Assembly (NCBI GenBank): GCA_051881075.1
Contig: JBJEPE010000049.1
Span: 1-58,696 of the forward strand
Reading direction: 5' to 3'
DNA length: 58,696 nucleotides
Source: RUG14223 sp051881075
GTDB taxonomy: Bacteria; Bacillota; Clostridia; Oscillospirales; Acutalibacteraceae
Of the stretch, positions 10,151-18,822 are shown one piece after another. Position 1 is the first letter of the stretch, and each line of letters starts with the position of its first letter. The translations under genes and the position numbers were made by a program. The notes below the pieces were generated by a model. The model did no database searches, was not told the DNA's origin, and saw nothing but the letters and a program-made list of their open reading frames with translations.

Positions 10151-10231
10151 AATTATGCTTAGATATACAGTTTACCGTATATTTGAAATAAACCCGTCTA
10201 TGAGCGCATCACAAACTAAACCGCATAAAAT

Positions 10232-10268
10232 AACCGCTCAACGCTGTAAAGCATTGAACGGCTTTTTG
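10232..10268. terminator. Bidirectional terminator between convergent genes
   Basis: CCGCTCAACGCT / AGCATTGAACGG form a stem with two mismatches, followed by CTTTTTGTTT on the plus strand and ATTTTAT on the minus strand. It sits between the plus gene ending at 10106 and the minus gene ending at 10322, so it can serve both. Confidence 0.65.
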
Positions 10269-10321
10269 TTTGTATAGTTGTATTTAGGTATATGAATTTA
10301 AGCATAATGACTTAGACTGAA

Positions 10322-10648
10322 TTATTTATTATCAGTGCTTTTGACATTCTTTTCCGGAGATTCGCTATTGCCTTTATTTTCTTTACTCTTAAATGCCTTT
10401 GCAAGCTCTTTGCGTTGTGTGTACATACTGATAACCGCAATGACAAGTACAACACAGCTTACACCTCTGAATATCCATGAATAAGGGGATACAAACATAT
10501 CAAGCGGTGTGGCGGCATCTACAAACCACCATATAGCGGAAAAGAAGAAATACAAAGACAGAAATTTAAGCAATGAACTACTTTTGTGACCCATATAAAA
10601 CAGATAAATACCAATAATAAGCCACATTGTTGCATAAACATAACTCAT
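10322..10648 (-). CDS. Small membrane protein with three predicted helices
   Basis: The 108-residue protein has three hydrophobic helices (about residues 5-21, 27-47 and 60-78) and a charged, Lys/Glu/Asn-rich cytoplasmic-type tail from residue 82. It is similar in length and layout to the gene just upstream (10658-10963). Both carry a YFFF segment in the second helix (YFFFSAIWWFV versus YFFFESVWTLV), so they look like a duplicated pair. The ribosome site AAGGTGAT overlaps the upstream gene's stop codon, which implies co-translation. I do not recognise the family. Confidence 0.75.
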   Translation of the reverse strand: MSYVYATMWLIIGIYLFYMGHKSSSLLKFLSLYFFFSAIWWFVDAATPLDMFVSPYSWIFRGVSCVVLVIAVISMYTQRKELAKAFKSKENKGNSESPEKNVKSTDNK

Positions 10649-10657
10649 CAGATCACC

Positions 10658-10963
10658 TTAAACCCTGATGTCTGTATTGCTGCTATTGTTATTATTGTGC
10701 TTTTTGTTAGTTGATGTATTAGTAAACAAAAGGCAAAATAATATATAGGCCGCAAAGATCAATGAACCTATATAATGTATATATTGCGGAACTGAGCTTG
10801 AAGGATTGATTTGTAATATAATATAGTTCACAAGCGTCCATACACTTTCAAAAAAGAAGTATCCCGCTATTGGTTTACAAATAGGTATATTAATAAACTT
10901 TGGTAAAAATAGTGCAACGGTTACAGCAAGACAAGCCGCAGCCGAAATTATTGAAATCCACAT
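10658..10963 (-). CDS. Small membrane protein, paralogue of the 10322 gene
   Basis: The 101-residue product has three predicted membrane helices (about 2-20, 27-50 and 62-81) and an Asn/Lys/Ser-rich tail. It is first in a two-gene unit with the 10322-10648 gene, 9 bases apart. A consensus promoter at 10997-11025 and AAGGAGC 8 bases before the ATG support it as a real gene. It is divergent from hrcA but uses its own promoter outside the CIRCE site, so there is no direct sign of heat-shock control. Function unknown. Confidence 0.75.
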   Translation of the reverse strand: MWISIISAAACLAVTVALFLPKFINIPICKPIAGYFFFESVWTLVNYIILQINPSSSVPQYIHYIGSLIFAAYILFCLLFTNTSTNKKHNNNNSSNTDIRV

Positions 10964-10996
10964 AATTTAACGCTCCTTATGAAATTGTTACCTATA

Positions 10997-11025
10997 ATTA
11001 TAAAACTATCTACGTAATATGTCAA
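10997..11025 (-). promoter_or_regulatory. Consensus sigma-A promoter for the two small membrane genes
   Basis: Read on the minus strand: TTGACA (11025-11020), a 17-bp spacer, TATAAT (11002-10997). Both hexamers match consensus exactly. It lies about 35 bases upstream of the start codon at 10963. Confidence 0.85.
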
Positions 11026-11139
11026 GGCAATATATCTGCGTAAGGAAAAAAAGTATGTCATATACATATAATAATAGTCAGTTTTGTATCAAAAAGGCAT
11101 TAGTTAATTATTTGTTTACAATTATGATAAATTATGTTA

Positions 11140-11168
11140 TTGACAAATTGCCGAAATAGTGGTAAATT
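11140..11168 (+). promoter_or_regulatory. Sigma-A promoter of the hrcA operon
   Basis: TTGACA (11140-11145), a 17-bp spacer, TAAATT (11163-11168). It ends 10 bases before the CIRCE element, the usual position for HrcA-repressed promoters. Confidence 0.75.
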
Positions 11169-11178
11169 TATAATTAGA

Positions 11179-11205
11179 TTAGCACTCTAAGTGTTCGAGT
11201 GCTAA
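11179..11205 (+). promoter_or_regulatory. CIRCE operator (HrcA binding site)
   Basis: TTAGCACTC (11179-11187), nine-base spacer, GAGTGCTAA (11197-11205): a perfect match to the CIRCE inverted repeat. HrcA bound here represses the heat-shock operon in Firmicutes. The only copy seen in the window is in front of hrcA, so the repressor is predicted to control its own gene. Confidence 0.97.
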
Positions 11206-11228
11206 TTTCTCAAAAAGAGGTGATAATC

Positions 11229-12266
11229 ATGGAACCGTTTGAGAGAAAAAAGAAAATACTGCAAGCAGTAGTTGAAAACTATATTGAAACAGGTGAGCCT
11301 GTAGGCTCTAAGGCAGTTTGTAGTATGTTGGAGTTTCCTGTGTCATCGGCAACGGTGCGTAACGATATGGCAGAGCTTTCTGAAAAAGGCTTACTTGAAC
11401 AGCCGCATACTTCAGCAGGCAGAATCCCCTCAAAGAAGGGCTACAGATATTATGTGGATTCGCTCATGTCTGCAAAGAGGCTATCCGCTAGCAGGCGTGA
11501 TATGATATCGGAAAGCCTCATTTCATCGGCAGATGCTCCTGAGAGTATATTGTCACAGGCAACAAGCCTATTGGCAGATATAACAAACTATGCCGCAGTT
11601 TCTACTACGCCGCCGGGACATGATGCAACCGTAAGGCGTATAAGACTGGTACAAACGGGTAAGTACTCATCTATGATAGTGCTTATAACATCGTCGGGAA
11701 TGGTTAAAAACAGACTGTTCAGATGTGATTACGTTCTTACGCCTGAGCTTTTAAAGATATTTGAAAATGCAGTGAACAGTAAGCTGTGCGGTCTGCCGCT
11801 GTCAAGCTTTACACCGGCATTTATTCAAACTACCACAATAAGCTTCGGCGAGCTTGCAATGCTGCTGCCAAATGTAATGCTTGCAATAATGGAGGCGGCA
11901 AACGAAGCCTCAAAGACTAATATCAAGCTTGACGGTCAGACAAATCTGCTGTTTCTACCGGAGCTTGACCTTCACTCAGCGCGTAGCGTGATAAAGTTTT
12001 TAAACAGAAGTAACGATGTTGCAGGGCTATTACTCAAAAAGGGTGACAAATCAAAAAGTAAAATTATAATCGGTGATGAAAGTGATTATCCTGAATTGTA
12101 CGACTCAAGCATTGTTATGTCAAGGTACACTATATCGGATAATAACAGCGGTGCTGTGGCTATAATAGGACCCACACGTATGGATTATGCCGATGCGCTT
12201 GCTAACACCGAGTATATCTCTGAAATGATCGGAAGATTGATAAGAGAATTAATGTTTGATAAATAA
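11229..12266 (+). CDS. hrcA: Heat-inducible transcription repressor HrcA
   Basis: The 345-residue repressor binds CIRCE and shuts down chaperone genes until GroE activity is titrated by misfolded protein. The N-terminal winged helix is visible (KKKILQAVVENYIETGEPVG, then SSATVRNDMAELSEKGLLEQ and PHTSAGRIPS), followed by the GAF-like and dimerisation regions. The frame extends upstream to a GTG at 11199, but that codon lies inside CIRCE. The ATG at 11229 follows AGAGGTGAT and gives the normal family length. First gene of hrcA-grpE-dnaK-dnaJ-prmA; grpE starts 36 bp downstream. Confidence 0.97.
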   Translation: MEPFERKKKILQAVVENYIETGEPVGSKAVCSMLEFPVSSATVRNDMAELSEKGLLEQPHTSAGRIPSKKGYRYYVDSLMSAKRLSASRRDMISESLISSADAPESILSQATSLLADITNYAAVSTTPPGHDATVRRIRLVQTGKYSSMIVLITSSGMVKNRLFRCDYVLTPELLKIFENAVNSKLCGLPLSSFTPAFIQTTTISFGELAMLLPNVMLAIMEAANEASKTNIKLDGQTNLLFLPELDLHSARSVIKFLNRSNDVAGLLLKKGDKSKSKIIIGDESDYPELYDSSIVMSRYTISDNNSGAVAIIGPTRMDYADALANTEYISEMIGRLIRELMFDK

Positions 12267-12302
12267 AGTCGGCTGTGCCGAATAACATAAAGGAGTAATT
12301 AC

Positions 12303-12905
12303 ATGAGTAAAGATAAGAAGAAAAAGCCCGGGGAGCAGGCTGCTGAAGAAACCGTAAGTAAAGAGCAACAGCCTGAAACCGAGGAAGAAGTAAAGCAAGA
12401 AGAAGTTAAACAAGAAGAAGTTAAACAAGAAGAAGTAAAGCAGGAAGAAGCACCTGCCGAGAAGAGCGAAGCAGACGCACTAAGAGAAGAGCTGGCCGCG
12501 GCAAAGGATAAATACTTAAGACTTGCCGCAGAATACGATAACTACCGCCGTAGATCAGAGAAAGAAAAGCAAATGATTTATGCGGATGCAACATCAGACG
12601 CATTAAAGGAAATACTCATAATAGGCGATAGCTTAGAGAGGGCGTCAGCCGCTTATGAAAATGCCTCTGAGGAATATAAAAAGGGTGTTGATATGATTAT
12701 CACACAATACTTTACGGCACTTAAGAAGATAGGGGCAGAGCCATTCGGCGAGGTTGGAGAAACGTTTGACCCCGGAATTCACAATGCCATATCCGTTTCA
12801 GAGGATGAAAGCGCAGCAAATAATACCATTACTGCCGTATATCAGACAGGATATAAAATAGGCGATAAGATAGTACGTCATGCAATGGTTCAGGTTCGTA
12901 ATTAA
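12303..12905 (+). CDS. grpE: Nucleotide exchange factor GrpE
   Basis: The 200-residue co-chaperone releases ADP from DnaK. It has an acidic low-complexity N-terminus with four tandem EEVKQ units (residues about 28-47), a long helix (KYLRLAAEYDNYRRRSEKEK), and the C-terminal beta domain with GETFDPGIHNAISV and GYKIGDKIVRHAMVQV, all typical of GrpE. The ribosome site AAAGGAG lies 7 bases before ATG. It sits between hrcA and dnaK in the CIRCE-controlled operon. The pentapeptide repeat is unusual and probably length-variable. Confidence 0.97.
   Translation: MSKDKKKKPGEQAAEETVSKEQQPETEEEVKQEEVKQEEVKQEEVKQEEAPAEKSEADALREELAAAKDKYLRLAAEYDNYRRRSEKEKQMIYADATSDALKEILIIGDSLERASAAYENASEEYKKGVDMIITQYFTALKKIGAEPFGEVGETFDPGIHNAISVSEDESAANNTITAVYQTGYKIGDKIVRHAMVQVRN
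12384..12449 (+). repeat. 15-bp tandem repeat encoding EEVKQ in grpE
   Basis: Four units of GAAGAAGT(A/T)AA(A/G)CA(A/G) at 12384, 12399, 12414 and 12429, plus a partial fifth. In-frame copy-number change by slippage would only lengthen or shorten the disordered N-terminus. Confidence 0.9.
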
Positions 12906-12979
12906 TTTTTGATTTCAATAGAAATAAATTCTATGAATATAAATAATAATATCTAAAACAATAACAGGAGGAAATTATC

Positions 12980-14815
12980 ATGGCAAAGACAATAGGCATA
13001 GATTTAGGTACAACAAATTCATGTGTAGCAGTTATCGAGGGCGGTGAGCCGGTAGTAATCGCTAACGCTGAGGGCGCAAGAACAACCCCGTCAGTAGTAG
13101 CATTCTCTAAGGACGGCGAACGTATGGTAGGTCAGGTAGCTAAGCGTCAGGCCGTTACCAACCCGGAAAGAACCATATCATCAATTAAGAGAGAGATGGG
13201 TACAGCTCATAGGGTAAACATCGACGGTAAGAGCTATACACCTCAAGAGATATCTGCAATGATACTTCAAAAGCTTAAGACAGATGCAGAGGCATACCTT
13301 GGCGAAACAGTTACTCAGGCAGTTATCACGGTTCCGGCTTACTTTACGGACGCACAACGTCAGGCTACTAAGGACGCAGGTAAAATAGCAGGTCTTGATG
13401 TTAAGAGAATTATCAACGAGCCTACAGCCGCCGCACTTTCTTACGGTATTGATAAAGAAACAGATCAAAAGATAATGGTATATGACCTTGGCGGCGGTAC
13501 ATTCGATGTATCTATCATCGAGATGGGTGACGGTGTTCAGGAGGTTCTTGCCACGGCAGGTAACAACAGACTTGGCGGCGATGACTTTGATAACAGAATA
13601 ATCAACTGGATGGTAGATTCATTTAAGTCTGAAACAGGCGTAGACCTCAGATCGGATAAGATGGCTATGAAGCGTCTTACAGAAGCCGCAGAAAAAGCAA
13701 AGATAGAGCTTTCAGGCGTAACATCCTCTTCAATCAATCTTCCTTACATCACAGCAGATGCTACAGGACCTAAGCATTTGGATCTTACTCTTACAAGAGC
13801 TAAGTTCAACGAGCTTACGGCAGATCTTGTTGAGGCTACAATGGGACCTGTTAAGCGTGCATTACAGGATTCAGGTCTTTCAATAAGTCAGATAGATAAG
13901 GTACTCATGGTAGGCGGTTCTTCAAGAATCCCTGCTGTTCAGGAGGCAGTTAAGTCACTTATCGGTAAAGAGCCGTTTAAGGGCATTAACCCTGACGAAT
14001 GCGTTGCTATCGGTGCGGCTATTCAGGCAGGCGTACTCGGCGGTGAGGTTGACGGTCTGTTACTTCTTGATGTTACTCCGCTTTCACTCGGTGTTGAAAC
14101 AATGGGCGGCGTTATGACGAAGATAATCGACAGAAATACCACAATTCCTACAAAGAAGAGCCAGATATTCTCAACTGCCGCAGATAATCAAACACAGGTT
14201 GAGATAAATGTTTTACAGGGTGAAAGAGAGTTTGCCCGTGACAATAAGCAGCTTGGTCTGTTCACGCTTTCAGGTATTGCTCCGGCAATGAGAGGTGTAC
14301 CGCAAATTGAGGTTACCTTCGATATAGATGCCAACGGTATAGTTAATGTATCTGCTAAGGACTTAGGCACAGGCAAAGAGCAGAAGATCACAATTTCTTC
14401 TAATACAAATATGTCTAAGGAAGACATTGACAGGGCAGTTAAGGATGCTGAAAAATTTGCCGCAGAGGATAAAAAGCGCCGTGAAGAGGTTGATACTAAG
14501 AACGAGGCCGAGAATATGTGCTATCAGGTTGAGAAGCTCATTAACGAAAGCGGCGATAAGATGGATTCAGCCGATAAGGATAACTTAAAGGCTAAAACAG
14601 AGGCAGTAAGATCAGCTATAACATCTAATGACGGCGAGCGCATTAAAGCCACTAAGGATGAACTGCAAAAGGCACTGTATGATGTATCTGCTAAGATGTA
14701 TCAGCAGGCGGCACCGCAGCAGGGCACAGCTCCGACAGGCGATGCAAACCAAGGCAATGCTCAAGGCGGCCCGAACGGCAATGTATATGATGCCGACTAC
14801 ACAGATGTAAACTAA
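12980..14815 (+). CDS. dnaK: Chaperone DnaK (Hsp70)
   Basis: The 611-residue ATP-dependent chaperone has the start MAKTIGIDLGTTNSCVAV, phosphate-loop segments YDLGGGTFDVSI and MVGGSSRIPAV, and the substrate-binding domain from about residue 365 (DVTPLSLGVETMGG). It is shorter than Gram-negative DnaK because of the Gram-positive-type deletion in the ATPase domain. The tail is Gln/Gly/Asn-rich and ends in DADYTDVN. The ribosome site AGGAGG lies 9 bases before ATG. Works with GrpE and DnaJ from the same operon. A strong hairpin follows before dnaJ. Confidence 0.98.
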   Translation: MAKTIGIDLGTTNSCVAVIEGGEPVVIANAEGARTTPSVVAFSKDGERMVGQVAKRQAVTNPERTISSIKREMGTAHRVNIDGKSYTPQEISAMILQKLKTDAEAYLGETVTQAVITVPAYFTDAQRQATKDAGKIAGLDVKRIINEPTAAALSYGIDKETDQKIMVYDLGGGTFDVSIIEMGDGVQEVLATAGNNRLGGDDFDNRIINWMVDSFKSETGVDLRSDKMAMKRLTEAAEKAKIELSGVTSSSINLPYITADATGPKHLDLTLTRAKFNELTADLVEATMGPVKRALQDSGLSISQIDKVLMVGGSSRIPAVQEAVKSLIGKEPFKGINPDECVAIGAAIQAGVLGGEVDGLLLLDVTPLSLGVETMGGVMTKIIDRNTTIPTKKSQIFSTAADNQTQVEINVLQGEREFARDNKQLGLFTLSGIAPAMRGVPQIEVTFDIDANGIVNVSAKDLGTGKEQKITISSNTNMSKEDIDRAVKDAEKFAAEDKKRREEVDTKNEAENMCYQVEKLINESGDKMDSADKDNLKAKTEAVRSAITSNDGERIKATKDELQKALYDVSAKMYQQAAPQQGTAPTGDANQGNAQGGPNGNVYDADYTDVN

Positions 14816-14830
14816 TGAATTAAATAATCA

Positions 14831-14879
14831 ACATGAAGAATGTACGCTCTGTATATACGGTGCGTACAATTCTTCATGT
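14831..14879 (+). promoter_or_regulatory. Long hairpin between dnaK and dnaJ
   Basis: ACATGAAGAATGTACGC (14831-14847) pairs with GCGTACAATTCTTCATGT (14862-14879) with a single bulge, a stem of about 17 bp. There is no T-run, and it ends 9 bases before dnaJ's ribosome site. It may partly stop transcription or set an mRNA end that leaves dnaK more abundant than dnaJ (inference). Confidence 0.7.
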
Positions 14880-14899
14880 ATAACAGTGGGTGATCATTT

Positions 14900-16045
14900 T
14901 TGGCTGATAAACGAGATTATTATGAGGTCATGGGTGTTGATAAGAATGCAAGTGAGGACGATATTAAAAAAGCGTTCCGTAAGCTTGCAAAGCAATATCA
15001 CCCCGACCTGCACCCCGGCGATAAAGAGGCCGAGGCGAAATTTAAAGAAGTAAACGAAGCATATGAGGTACTTTCAAACAGCGAAAAGCGTGCAAAATAT
15101 GACCAATTCGGTCATGCGGGCGTAGACCCTAACTATGGCGCAGGAGCAGGCGGCGGAAGTCCGTTTGGCGCAGATATTGATTTAGGTGATATTTTCAGTA
15201 GCTTTTTCGGCGGTTTTGGCGGCGGCAGACAGTCAAACCCGAATGCACCGCGCAGAGGTACAGACGTTGAGGTACAACTGATGCTTTCATTTGAAGAGGC
15301 CGCAAAGGGATGTAAAAAGACGATAAGTTATACCTGTATAGAATCCTGTAAATCCTGTAACGGCAGTGGTGCTAGTGCGGGAACTTCTCCTAAGATATGC
15401 CCTGCCTGTAACGGTTCAGGTCAAGTGAGAATAAATAAGCAAACCCCGTTCGGCGTTATTCAGACATCGCATCAATGTGACAGATGCCGTGGTAAGGGTA
15501 AAATTATTGATACACCGTGTTCAAGCTGTTCAGGTACAGGTCAGGCACGCAATAAAAACAGCATAGAGATAACGGTTCCTGCCGGTATAGATGAGGGTCA
15601 GATACTCAATATAGGCGGCAAAGGCAATGCCGGTAAAAACAGAGGCCCTGCGGGCGACCTTCATGTTGTAATAGGCGTAAGACCTCACCCGATATTTGAG
15701 CGAAAGGGTGACGATGTATGGTGCGAAATACCGTTGACCTTTGCACAGGCGGCACTGGGAGCAGAGGTAGTTGTTCCTACGCTTGACGGTAAGGTAAAAT
15801 ACAGCGTACATGAGGGTACCCAGCCCAACGATATATTTAAGTTCAAGGGTAAGGGTATTCAGCACATTAACGGCAGAGGTAGGGGTGACCAGTATGTTAC
15901 CGTTACCATAGAGGTACCTAAGAATTTATCAAGCAAGCAGAAAGAAATTTTGCGTGATTTTGATAAGCAGGGCAGTGAAAAGAATTATCAGAAGCGCAAG
16001 GGCTTTTTTGAGAAAATAAAGGACATATTCGGAGATGCCGATTGA
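14900..16045 (+). CDS. dnaJ: Chaperone DnaJ (Hsp40, type I)
   Basis: The 381-residue co-chaperone delivers substrates to DnaK and stimulates its ATPase. It shows a J domain with HPD at residues 34-36, a Gly/Phe-rich linker (about 73-115), four zinc motifs (CKSCNGSG, CPACNGSG, CDRCRGKG, CSSCSGTG), and the C-terminal substrate domains. The start codon is TTG at 14900: the in-frame stop TGA at 14891 excludes anything further upstream, and the first ATG (residue 11) would cut the J domain. GGTGAT at 14889-14894 serves as ribosome site. prmA follows after 21 bp. Confidence 0.97.
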   Translation: MADKRDYYEVMGVDKNASEDDIKKAFRKLAKQYHPDLHPGDKEAEAKFKEVNEAYEVLSNSEKRAKYDQFGHAGVDPNYGAGAGGGSPFGADIDLGDIFSSFFGGFGGGRQSNPNAPRRGTDVEVQLMLSFEEAAKGCKKTISYTCIESCKSCNGSGASAGTSPKICPACNGSGQVRINKQTPFGVIQTSHQCDRCRGKGKIIDTPCSSCSGTGQARNKNSIEITVPAGIDEGQILNIGGKGNAGKNRGPAGDLHVVIGVRPHPIFERKGDDVWCEIPLTFAQAALGAEVVVPTLDGKVKYSVHEGTQPNDIFKFKGKGIQHINGRGRGDQYVTVTIEVPKNLSSKQKEILRDFDKQGSEKNYQKRKGFFEKIKDIFGDAD

Positions 16046-16066
16046 TAGTATCGAAAGGAATATTAT

Positions 16067-16987
16067 ATGGATTGGACGGAAATAGTAGTAAGCGTGCCGG
16101 TTGAAGATATTGACAAGGCAGGCGATATAGCTCAGATGGTAGTGCCGTACGGTATTTACATTGAAGATTACTCTATGCTGGAGCAAGAAGTGCTTGAGAT
16201 AGCCAACATAGACCTTATTGATGAAGACCTGCTTAAAATGGACAGAACAAAAGGTAAGGTTCATGTTTATATAAGCCCCGAAGAAAGCCCTGCAGAGGCA
16301 ATGGCGTTTCTCTCAGAACGCCTTAACAGTGAGGGCATCAAGCATGAGATAGATTCATCCAGCTGTGTCGAAGAAGATTGGCTGAATAACTGGAAACAGT
16401 ACTTTAACCCCATTGCAGTAGGCGAGAAATTGCTCATAAGACCTACTTGGCGTGATAAATATGATGCCGGTGACAGGGTAGTACTTAATCTTGATCCGGG
16501 ACTTGCATTCGGCACGGGAACGCATGAAACCACAAGACTCTGCCTTGAAGCAATAGAACGATACATTAAGCCGGGCGATAAAATGCTTGATGTGGGATGC
16601 GGCAGCGGTATATTATCCGTTGCGGGTGTTTTGCTTGGCGCACAAAGCGCACTGGGTGTAGATATAGATGAAATGGCAGTTAAAACCGCAAACGAAAACG
16701 CAAGACTTAATCATGTTGAGGATAGATTTACTGCTATTTGCGGAAATCTGACTGATAAGGTAAGCGGAACATACGATATAGTTGCGGCTAACATAGTGGC
16801 GGATGCTATAATTGCCCTGTCTGCCGGTGTAAGCAGCTTTATGACGAAAGATACCGTATATATAACCAGCGGCATTATTGAGAGCAGAGCGGATGAAGTT
16901 AAAAGTGCGCTCAGCGAAAGATTTGAGATGATCGAAGAATTTACCGAAAAAGGCTGGTACTGCATTGTCTTCAGGCTCAAATCCTGA
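16067..16987 (+). CDS. prmA: Ribosomal protein L11 methyltransferase PrmA
   Basis: The 306-residue SAM-dependent enzyme methylates ribosomal protein L11. An N-terminal substrate-recognition domain is followed by the Rossmann domain with GTGTHETT (149-156), SAM motif DVGCGSG (175-181) and the NIVAD motif at about 246. Location directly after dnaJ is the usual Firmicutes arrangement. AAAGGAA precedes the ATG. No clear terminator was seen after it; the next 158 bp are A/T-rich and contain only a short AATTCTTAAGAATT palindrome. Confidence 0.95.
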   Translation: MDWTEIVVSVPVEDIDKAGDIAQMVVPYGIYIEDYSMLEQEVLEIANIDLIDEDLLKMDRTKGKVHVYISPEESPAEAMAFLSERLNSEGIKHEIDSSSCVEEDWLNNWKQYFNPIAVGEKLLIRPTWRDKYDAGDRVVLNLDPGLAFGTGTHETTRLCLEAIERYIKPGDKMLDVGCGSGILSVAGVLLGAQSALGVDIDEMAVKTANENARLNHVEDRFTAICGNLTDKVSGTYDIVAANIVADAIIALSAGVSSFMTKDTVYITSGIIESRADEVKSALSERFEMIEEFTEKGWYCIVFRLKS

Positions 16988-17145
16988 AAAAATAAAGATA
17001 ATTAACATGATTGAATGTAAATAATAAAATTCTTAAGAATTATTAATAATTATTTGTTTTTTAATTCTTTTGTAGCATAATTATTTGTAAGTTTATTGGT
17101 AAAATAATAAAAACTGTCGTGTTACAGAAAGGATTTGATTATACA

Positions 17146-17781
17146 ATGAATAAAAAACAAAAATCATCAGTAAATCTGTTTTTCTCGGCTTTTCTTGTAG
17201 TTGCATATGTGGTATGTGCATATTTCTTTGATAAGCTTACTACAGCAAGGGTTGACAGCGTAAGAACTCAAACCTTGTTCCAGTTGGCTATTTATGCCGT
17301 ATTCGGTCTTGTGCTTTTCTATGCTACAAGAGTTGGCGACGGCAAGCAGATAGTAAGATTTAGTCTTTCAGCACTCATATTAATGGTAATACCGTCACTT
17401 TACGTGATTTGTTGCCTGTTTTTCCCGAGCGCACTTCCTTTTGCAACTACACTTACTGCAAGTCAGAATGTAATCATTCTATCTGCTGTAGTACTTGGTT
17501 ACGGTTTGCCTTATACCTTTACAAGCGGCTTTGAGCTTGAGGTTGAGCCGGAAGAAGCTGAGGGAGCTGAGAAAAAGTCTGAGGAAGTTAAGTCTGAAGA
17601 AGTTAAAACTGAAGAAGTTAAGACTGAAGAAACAGAAGAACAGCCTGAATCAGACAAGTCAGAGGAAGAAGCTCCTGTTGCTTTAGAGAGCGAACCTGTA
17701 GTAGAGGATGTAGCAGTTGCATCTGAGTCTGCTGAAACAGCAGAAGAAGCTGATGATGAGATAGATTCACTTGAATTTTAA
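17146..17781 (+). CDS. Membrane protein with acidic repeat tail
   Basis: The 211-residue product has four predicted membrane helices (roughly residues 9-25, 42-60, 68-92 and 100-122) and a cytoplasmic-type tail from about 130 that is almost all Glu/Val/Lys/Ser, including three EEVK(S/T) units. The frame runs upstream to 17119, but the ATG at 17146 follows AAAGGA with good spacing and is preferred. A terminator follows at 17807. I do not recognise the helix domain. The acidic tail resembles the N-terminus of GrpE nearby, probably as convergent low complexity. Confidence 0.75.
   Translation: MNKKQKSSVNLFFSAFLVVAYVVCAYFFDKLTTARVDSVRTQTLFQLAIYAVFGLVLFYATRVGDGKQIVRFSLSALILMVIPSLYVICCLFFPSALPFATTLTASQNVIILSAVVLGYGLPYTFTSGFELEVEPEEAEGAEKKSEEVKSEEVKTEEVKTEETEEQPESDKSEEEAPVALESEPVVEDVAVASESAETAEEADDEIDSLEF
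17581..17625 (+). repeat. 15-bp tandem repeat encoding EEVK(S/T)
   Basis: Three 15-bp units (17581, 17596, 17611) plus a degenerate fourth. They are in frame and encode an acidic tail. Confidence 0.8.
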
Positions 17782-17806
17782 TTTTAGTTAAGCACGTTAA
17801 AAAATT

Positions 17807-17834
17807 CGGGAGGGTTAAAATGCCCTCCCGTTTC
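17807..17834 (+). terminator. Terminator after the 17146 gene
   Basis: CGGGAGGG (17807-17814), loop TTAAAATG, CCCTCCCG (17823-17830), then TTTCTGTG. Eight perfect base pairs with a short T-rich tail. Confidence 0.8.
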
Positions 17835-17959
17835 TGTGTAATCACTTTTATGTTTATACATAATATGTTTAAACACCGCACAAATATAGAATAATAAACA
17901 CAAAATATATAGCAAAATTTGACCTATGCTGATTTTCAGCATTATGAGGAGGAAATGAA

Positions 17960-18802
17960 ATGTCAGAATGTACACATGATTGCAGTAGTTGTAGCTCTAA
18001 CTGTGCATCCCGTGAACAGCCGCAGGACTTTACAGAAAAGCTTAACGAGTTAAGCAGTGTAAAGAAAGTAATAGGTGTAGTAAGCGGTAAGGGAGGTGTA
18101 GGTAAGTCACTTGTTACATCAATGCTTGCCGTCGCAACCAACAGAATGGGATATAAAACAGCTATACTTGATGCGGATATTACAGGCCCGTCTATTCCTA
18201 AGGCCTTTGGTCTTAACACAAAGGCACAGTACAATGACTTCGGTCTTTTGCCTGTTACATCTAAGACAGGTGTAGAGATAATGTCGGTCAATTTACTGTT
18301 GCCTAATGAAACAGACCCTGTAGTATGGAGAGGCCCAATAATAGCCGGTACTGTTAAGCAGTTTTGGACGGATGTTATCTGGAAGGACATAGACTTTATG
18401 TTTGTTGATATGCCTCCGGGAACAGGAGACGTACCGCTTACTGTATTCCAATCTCTTCCGCTTGACGGTATAGTTATAGTTACATCTCCGCAAGAGCTTG
18501 TATCTATGATAGTAGGTAAGGCGGTTAAAATGGCACAGATGATGAATATACCTATTTACGGTGTAGTAGAGAATATGAGCTATTTCAAGTGTCCTGATTG
18601 CGGTAAAGAGCATTACCCGTTCGGTAAGAGCAAGCTTGAAGAAGCCGCCAAGACATACGGTGTAGAGATCATAGGCAGATTGCCGATAAACAATGAGCTT
18701 GCTACTGCGGTAGATACCGGTACGGTTGAACTTTATGCAGGCAACTGGCTTGACGAAGCCGTTAATAAAATTGTAGGAGAAGATAATCCGCAAGAGGCTT
18801 AA
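17960..18802 (+). CDS. Mrp/NBP35-family Fe-S cluster carrier ATPase
   Basis: The 280-residue P-loop protein assembles or carries iron-sulfur clusters in the cytoplasm. Walker A GKGGVGKS spans 43-50, a DMPPGTGDVP motif lies near 150, and the cluster-ligand pair C211-PD-C214 is present. The N-terminus has four cysteines (C4, C8, C11, C15), as in NBP35-type members. AGGAGG precedes the ATG, and a 7-bp hairpin (17926-17942) lies just before that site. A short FakA-C-like gene follows after 20 bp and is probably co-transcribed. Confidence 0.93.
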   Translation: MSECTHDCSSCSSNCASREQPQDFTEKLNELSSVKKVIGVVSGKGGVGKSLVTSMLAVATNRMGYKTAILDADITGPSIPKAFGLNTKAQYNDFGLLPVTSKTGVEIMSVNLLLPNETDPVVWRGPIIAGTVKQFWTDVIWKDIDFMFVDMPPGTGDVPLTVFQSLPLDGIVIVTSPQELVSMIVGKAVKMAQMMNIPIYGVVENMSYFKCPDCGKEHYPFGKSKLEEAAKTYGVEIIGRLPINNELATAVDTGTVELYAGNWLDEAVNKIVGEDNPQEA

Positions 18803-18822
18803 TGCTATAGGAGGATACCATA

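Noticed and set aside
11199..11228. Upstream GTG start for hrcA
   Set aside because: It lies inside the CIRCE operator and has no ribosome site. ATG at 11229 has AGAGGTGAT at proper spacing.
12384..12449. CRISPR-like array
   Set aside because: The 15-bp units are contiguous without spacers, in frame, and encode EEVKQ.
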